This document shows positions 61,947 to 64,000 of a stretch of DNA of 64,000 bases, piece after piece. The stretch spans positions 434,001 to 498,000 of the forward strand of contig NW_025407850.1 in NCBI RefSeq assembly GCF_003324165.1, given 5' to 3'. A program made the translations under genes and the position numbers. The stretch is from Naegleria lovaniensis. Taxonomy: Eukaryota > Heterolobosea > Eutetramitea > Acrasida > Naegleriidae. Numbering within the stretch: the stretch's first letter is position 1; every line of letters starts with the position of its first letter. The notes beneath the pieces were generated by a model. The model was not told the origin of the DNA and did no database searches. It saw nothing but the letters and a program-made list of their open reading frames with translations.

Positions 61947-63234
61947 CTACAAACATTCCACTTGAGCATCTGGAGTACCAAGCTCAATAATTGGATAAAG
62001 TGTCAAATTTGACCCAACACGATCAAATGCCATTCCACGATTGATATCATTCACAAGAAACGAAATTCTTCCTCTCTTGGGTTCGTAAATAACCTTAATG
62101 ACGGATCCATCATGAATGGATTGATATATATACTTGTGACCATATCGTAAACACTTTCTTGAACAATACAATTTTCCGTCATGGGTACATAAACTAAAGG
62201 ACAGTGAAGTATTGTCAGAATTGAGCTTAACCAATCGTGTAGTACAGAACCCAATGGATACATGCGAACAATTGGCTACAAGCTTGACTGAAAATTCAGT
62301 ACATTCTGTTTTTCCCATGCAGGCACAGTTCCACTCATAGCCACCACTGATCTTTTGAATTCTTCTGTGGTCAGGTGAGAGTTCTGCATTAGAAGAAATG
62401 TAATTGGGATGAAATAGCATATCTGGAACATGAATATTGAATTTGTTCATCAACATGGCTTTCCCATGACTCGGAAATAAATTGAAAATTGAAGAGATTT
62501 GATAATAGACCACCTCTTCCATAAAGTTACACAATTCACTCTCTTTCATCTCGCTCAAGTTTTTGGAAATATCCATTCCTCGCAAATGATTCAAAATCAA
62601 ATGAAAATGTTCATAGGGACGATCAATGAAAAAGGCTTGATCGTGTTCTTCCGGTTTCGGATCAAAGTAATCGTTAAAATAGGCACAAAAGAAGGAATCC
62701 TTTTCATTCTTCAAGGTGGAGAGAAATGTACAATAGATTTTACCTCCAACATTTAAACGAATGACTTGATTCGGACCAAGACGAGACTCTAACAAGGCAC
62801 TTGAAGCAATGCGTTTTTCAATTTTTGAAATTTTTGTTTCTCGTTCTTCATAATCGCTCATCATTTCCTTGCGTTTCTTGTTTGGAAACCTGTGCTTGCA
62901 CAATATTCTCAAATTCTCGTTCATTCTGTTCTAGCACATGTTCTTTATGAGCAATGGTTTGTTCTTTTTCTGTGAGAAGACGTTTTCGTTCATTCCAAAC
63001 ATCTTGTTCTTGAGAGAGTGCTGTTTTGAAATCATGTTCATATTGTAAAAGAAGTTTGGAAAAGGTTCGTTTGATGGATTTTGTGGAGGAGAGATGATCA
63101 GAGAGAGGAGAAGGTTGTTGTTTTTTATATGATCCAATCGCGGAACAGTTCGGATCGTCACTATGGTTGGCAACAACAACATCTTCGGAAGATGAGGACG
63201 AAGAAGCAAAAGGATGGGTTGCAAAATGAAGCAT
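61947..63234 (-). CDS. Coiled-coil, BTB (T1/KCTD-type) and SPRY-like protein, with a frame break
   Basis: Two overlapping frames: 63234-62848 (Ser-rich start, then coiled coil NERKRLLTEKEQTIAHKEHV) and 62924-61947. The second reads on through EERETKISKIEKRIASSALL into a T1-type BTB domain (VIRLNVGGKIYCTFLSTLKN, FIDRPYEHFHLILNHLRG) and a C-terminal SPRY-like beta domain (SVKLVANCSHVSIGFCTTRL, GSVIKVIYEPKRGRISFLVN). They join if one A of an AAA near 62890 is extra, or if a 22-nt gt..ag segment (gtttccaaacaagaaacgca, then ag) is removed. That is far shorter than the other introns here, so a sequence error is likelier; alternatively translation begins at MMSDYEE in the second frame. BTB of this type forms tetramers or pentamers and may serve Cul3 ligases. 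Confidence 0.75.
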
Positions 63235-63386
63235 TTGTCAAAAGTGTGACCACCGTCAAGTTGTTGATTTTGTTTTGGAAGATGTTTTCTCTTAACATGT
63301 GTGAATGAATTCTTTAAAATCCTGGAATTACTAGCGAACTCTCAATAATTGTTGAAGCATCGTGAAAATTTATGAAGTTCGATTGC

Positions 63387-63992
63387 TCACATATTCAAAC
63401 ATTTCTTTTCTTCGGACGATACGCCTGAAGGTGGATCAGTGTCACTGCTCGACAACTGTAAACTACTAACATTACCATCCCAAGGCAACACAGTTACCAT
63501 GTGTTTGCCATTCACTAATGATACAATCGGTCGACAGATACCCTTTGTACTTTCGTTTGATTCAAAACGGTGAATTGTGCCATTTGCTAAATACACATGG
63601 AAATCCACGTGACCTCTTCGGTAATTGCACTTAATCCCAATTAAATGTCCCTCTTGGTTGACATTTGAGAGATCATATGAAGTGTATGATTGCTTGACAA
63701 TGGCATTGGATTTGACGCAATAACCAAAACTCAACCATGTGGTCAATGGTTCTGGTATTCCTTGAATATCGTTGAAATTTACACCTACAAGAATTGTCCA
63801 ACTGTTGGAAGAAGATCGATCAAATTGTGTTAACAAAATGGACCAACAATACGTTTGTTGTGGTTTCAGTTGATTATTCACAAAATAGGATCTCCAAAAC
63901 CCATTGTAAGTCGCCATTACCGAGTGATTTAAATGTCTACAAACATTAGGGGCATTGTCTGAGCCGCCGTTGCTCACAATATTACAAAACAT
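63387..63992 (-). CDS. SPRY-like protein, possibly partial at 5' end
   Basis: 201 residues from an ATG at 63992, only 8 bp from the window edge; the frame is open to the edge, so the true start may lie outside. The beta-rich body (YCWSILLTQFDRSSSNSWTI, LVGVNFNDIQGIPEPLTTW, GHLIGIKCNYRRGHVDFHVY, ICRPIVSLVNGKHMVTVLPW) has the strand order of SPRY/B30.2-type domains, including a late RRGHVDFHVY-NG hairpin like that of the BTB-SPRY neighbour. The C-terminus is Ser/Asp/Pro-rich. The same orientation and domain as the neighbouring gene suggest an old tandem relationship. Function unknown. Confidence 0.6.
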   Translation of the reverse strand: MFCNIVSNGGSDNAPNVCRHLNHSVMATYNGFWRSYFVNNQLKPQQTYCWSILLTQFDRSSSNSWTILVGVNFNDIQGIPEPLTTWLSFGYCVKSNAIVKQSYTSYDLSNVNQEGHLIGIKCNYRRGHVDFHVYLANGTIHRFESNESTKGICRPIVSLVNGKHMVTVLPWDGNVSSLQLSSSDTDPPSGVSSEEKKCLNM

Positions 63993-64000
63993 ATATTTCT

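Overview
The window looks like nuclear DNA of a Naegleria-type amoeboflagellate (Heterolobosea, Discoba). The genes are eukaryotic and tightly packed on both strands. Most lack introns, and the few introns mostly start gtaagt or similar and end in ag. Proteins carry long Ser/Thr/Asn/Gln runs, and F-box/LRR, DUF4116 and BTB/SPRY-type genes are frequent, as is usual in Naegleria. Genus is inferred from style and gene content; I cannot assign a species. One assembly gap of 905 N lies at 8550-9454. I saw no transposon, retroelement, viral relic, CRISPR array, rRNA or recognisable tRNA.

Layout, 0-14 kb: a partial RNA-ligase-like gene (-), a GYF/CD2BP2 splicing factor (+), an RNF5/RNF185-type RING ligase (-), a two-exon glycosyltransferase (-), a four-exon macrodomain hydrolase (+), a three-exon phospholipid scramblase (+), the gap, then a large nucleotidyltransferase plus RNA-ligase-like fusion (-). 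14-28 kb: LRR-RhoGEF (+), PCIF1-type cap methyltransferase homologue (-), a six-exon coiled-coil protein (-), roadblock/LC7 dynein light chain (+), CCT epsilon (-), TRAP gamma (+), Paf1 (-). 28-38 kb: SPRY-PCMT fusion (+), LRR protein (-), UBE2W (-), asparagine synthetase (-). 38-48 kb: DUF4116 protein (-), F-box/LRR protein with near-identical repeats (-), VLRF1 (Vms1/ANKZF1-like) protein with a C-terminal membrane anchor (-), NPSN-like Qb-SNARE (+), alpha/beta hydrolase with a Cys nucleophile (+), ERG28-like membrane protein (-), a 51-aa membrane peptide (-). 49-64 kb: PP1 catalytic subunit (+), glutamine-dependent carbamoyl-phosphate synthase II (-) divergent from aspartate carbamoyltransferase (+), an unknown protein (+), an F-box/LRR protein (-), a BTB-SPRY protein (-) and a partial SPRY-like gene (-).

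Functional links are few, as expected in a eukaryote. The clearest is the head-to-head pair encoding the first two steps of de novo pyrimidine synthesis, with no dihydroorotase domain in either protein. The most novel-looking items are the NTase-RNA ligase fusion with a second RNA-ligase-like gene 9 kb away, the PCIF1 homologue with an altered catalytic tetrapeptide, the membrane-anchored VLRF1 protein and the SPRY-PCMT fusion. Four genes show frame breaks (RNF5-like, NTase-ligase, CPSII, BTB-SPRY), each in or next to a short repeat or homopolymer; these may be sequence errors and need read-level checking.
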